Source: Candidatus Gastranaerophilales bacterium (GTDB taxonomy: Bacteria; Cyanobacteriota; Vampirovibrionia; Gastranaerophilales; Gastranaerophilaceae). Taken from it: DNA of 8,352 bases. The first letter of the stretch is position 1. The number at the start of each line of letters is the position of its first letter. Shown here one piece after another: positions 7,002 to 8,352 of this stretch. The position numbers and the translations under genes are program-made. The stretch spans positions 1 to 8,352 of the forward strand of contig JAJQDG010000235.1 of assembly GCA_021202305.1 (NCBI GenBank), read 5' to 3'. Below the pieces are notes generated by a model. The model was given only the letters and a program-made list of their open reading frames with translations. It was not told the DNA's origin and did not search any database.

Positions 7002-8288
7002 ATGACATTTAACCCTCTAAAAGAAAAAGGTATTCCCCTTGATAAGCAATTAAGAAATTGGGAAAAGGTTTCAGGACGCCCGTATAAGCGCGAAACAGTT
7101 GATTGTTATTCCAGAACGCGTCAAATTTTAATGAACGGTATTGAAATTGAAGCCTGGAATTTTAAACATAATTTGTTAAGAATTTCCGATGATACCGAAT
7201 TAAAGCGCCTTATTGCAGACACGAGAAATATAGAAACCATGCAGCAAATTACTGTAAATTGGATGACACCGCATAATCAAAGCGTTTTAGATACGACACT
7301 GGGTTACGAACAGGTCGCGGTTGACCTTACTGCATGGCTTGCGCAAAATGAGCCTGATGAATACGTAAAAGAAACGTATGATTTTGGCTTGCTTGAAGAT
7401 TTTGATCATCTGTACAGGTATGCACAGTTTGCGAAATTGATTGAAGGAACCGAACCTGACGAGATTTTGCACTATAATACGGATGTTATGTTTGCAAGAC
7501 CTACGCAATATCACCACAACGATAATAAGCTCCGTATAAGAAAAAATTATAATAAAGAAAATGCTTCTCCGCAAACAAAGGCAAATATTTTAACGCTTAT
7601 GGCGGGCGAACAGCAAACGCATAATTTTTACGCAGAACACGGTTTTATGTACGGTTCATGCGAACTAAGAAGTCTGTATGCCGAAATTTGCAGCGTAGAA
7701 GAAGAGCATGTAACCATGTATGAAACACTTGTTGACCCTGAAGAAACCTTGCTTGAAAAACTTCTTTTAAGAGAATATATGGAGGTTTGCTGTTATCACA
7801 ACTGCTACAAGGATGAAGTCTGCCCGAATATGAAACTTGTGTGGGAAGAATTTTTAGCCATGGAAATTGAGCATTTGCAAATTGCAGCTAAACTTATAGA
7901 AAAACATGAAAAACGCGACCCTGTAGAAATTATCGGGGATAAAGTTTATGACACCTGCCATTTTACTTCTCAAAAAGATTACGTAAATAATATTGCAGAA
8001 AATGAAGCGGATAAACGTTTGAATGTTAATAACACATGGGCAAAAATAAACGAACTGGATGAAAACTGGGCAAGCTATAAGGCGCAGGAAGAACTCTCCG
8101 GAAACGGCGCGCCGAGTGAAACTGCGGTCAGGCTTTCTATTGCATCAATGAATAGTGATGTTATAAGTTTGGATTCAAAATTAATTAAAAACAGAGATAA
8201 ACTCTTAAAGCGCGCAATTGAACCAAAAATGCAGGCTCCAAATACCGTGCAGGCGGATGAATATATGATGTTAATTAAATCAAAATAA
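7002..8288 (+). CDS. Ferritin-like diiron-type protein of unknown function
   Basis: Function unknown. The 428-aa product is soluble, mostly helical and acidic, with no signal peptide or membrane segment, so probably cytoplasmic. Residues 203-291 show the ferritin/rubrerythrin metal-ligand order: Glu203, Glu233xxHis236, Glu258 (or Glu261), Glu288xxHis291. An earlier helix pair carries Glu103 and Asp133xxHis136, with the sequence YEQVAVDLTAWL (102-113) in its first helix. Each pair is separated by exactly 30 residues. A cluster Cys263, Cys264, His266, Cys268, Cys274 follows the third Glu. The C-terminal 110 residues are polar and unassigned. From memory, a conserved family of uncharacterised ferritin-like proteins in anaerobic bacteria and archaea shares the NPLKEKGIP start and the LLEDFDHLYRYA motif; this could not be checked. 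Roles in peroxide or oxygen detoxification, or in a metal-dependent oxidation, are inferences from the fold. The start is set by AAAGGA. It is separated from the upstream cluster and may be its own transcript. Confidence 0.75.
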   Translation: MTFNPLKEKGIPLDKQLRNWEKVSGRPYKRETVDCYSRTRQILMNGIEIEAWNFKHNLLRISDDTELKRLIADTRNIETMQQITVNWMTPHNQSVLDTTLGYEQVAVDLTAWLAQNEPDEYVKETYDFGLLEDFDHLYRYAQFAKLIEGTEPDEILHYNTDVMFARPTQYHHNDNKLRIRKNYNKENASPQTKANILTLMAGEQQTHNFYAEHGFMYGSCELRSLYAEICSVEEEHVTMYETLVDPEETLLEKLLLREYMEVCCYHNCYKDEVCPNMKLVWEEFLAMEIEHLQIAAKLIEKHEKRDPVEIIGDKVYDTCHFTSQKDYVNNIAENEADKRLNVNNTWAKINELDENWASYKAQEELSGNGAPSETAVRLSIASMNSDVISLDSKLIKNRDKLLKRAIEPKMQAPNTVQADEYMMLIKSK

Positions 8289-8303
8289 TTTATGAAGTTT
8301 GCG

Positions 8304-8321
8304 GAAAAATTAAAATTTTTC
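8304..8321 (+). terminator. A+T-rich inverted repeat, possible weak terminator
   Basis: GAAAAAT-TAAA-ATTTTTC forms a 7-bp stem with a 4-nt loop, 15 nt after the stop of the ferritin-like gene. The 3' arm is a T5 run, as in a terminator tail, but the stem has only one G-C pair. It could equally be part of a promoter region for a gene to the right (TATAAA follows at 8323). The remaining bases to the window end show no supportable gene. Confidence 0.3.
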
Positions 8322-8352
8322 TTATAAATTCACTGTTATGCCCTCATTTTTG

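Noticed and set aside
7287..7574. 95-codon open frame on the - strand within the ferritin-like gene
   Set aside because: Lies opposite conserved metal-ligand codons; its Ile/Phe/Arg-rich product looks like a reverse-frame artefact.
8289..8352. Beginning of another gene at the right edge (ATG at 8338)
   Set aside because: Only five codons remain and there is no ribosome site in front, so nothing can be supported on either strand.

Overview
The window is A+T-rich bacterial DNA, almost fully coding, with every gene on the + strand. Seven genes run head to tail with overlaps or gaps of 0-4 nt (positions 2-6904). After a 97-nt gap comes an eighth gene (7002-8288), then 64 nt of non-coding sequence to the right edge. 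TGG encodes Trp and all three stop codons act as stops, so the standard bacterial code fits. The taxon cannot be fixed from this piece. A low-GC anaerobic lineage carrying Tad pili (for example Melainabacteria/Gastranaerophilales, Elusimicrobia or a clostridial group) is only a guess.

Region 1 (2-4546) is the cytoplasmic and inner-membrane engine of a Tad (tight adherence, Flp-type) type IV pilus, in the order tadZ/cpaE - tadA/cpaF - tadB - tadC. TadZ is a receiver-like domain joined to a ParA/MinD-type ATPase and is cut by the left edge. TadA is the hexameric secretion ATPase. TadB and TadC are the paired polytopic platform proteins. Pilin, prepilin peptidase, secretin and CpaB genes are not here and may lie upstream.

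Region 2 (4533-6904) continues without a break into three housekeeping enzymes: RibD (riboflavin synthesis), AroQ (type II 3-dehydroquinate dehydratase, shikimate pathway) and ThiL (thiamine-phosphate kinase). tadC overlaps ribD by 14 nt and aroQ overlaps thiL by 8 nt, so the pilus and metabolic genes probably share one transcript. No biochemical link between them is evident.

Region 3 (6905-8352) holds a separately spaced gene with a strong Shine-Dalgarno site. Its 428-aa product looks like a ferritin-like (rubrerythrin/diiron-carboxylate type) helical protein of unknown function. It is the most interesting item here: three Glu ... (Glu/Asp)xxH helix-pair signatures, each with the same 30-residue spacing, plus a Cys/His cluster and an unassigned C-terminal tail. 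No RNA gene, CRISPR array, insertion sequence or attachment site was seen.
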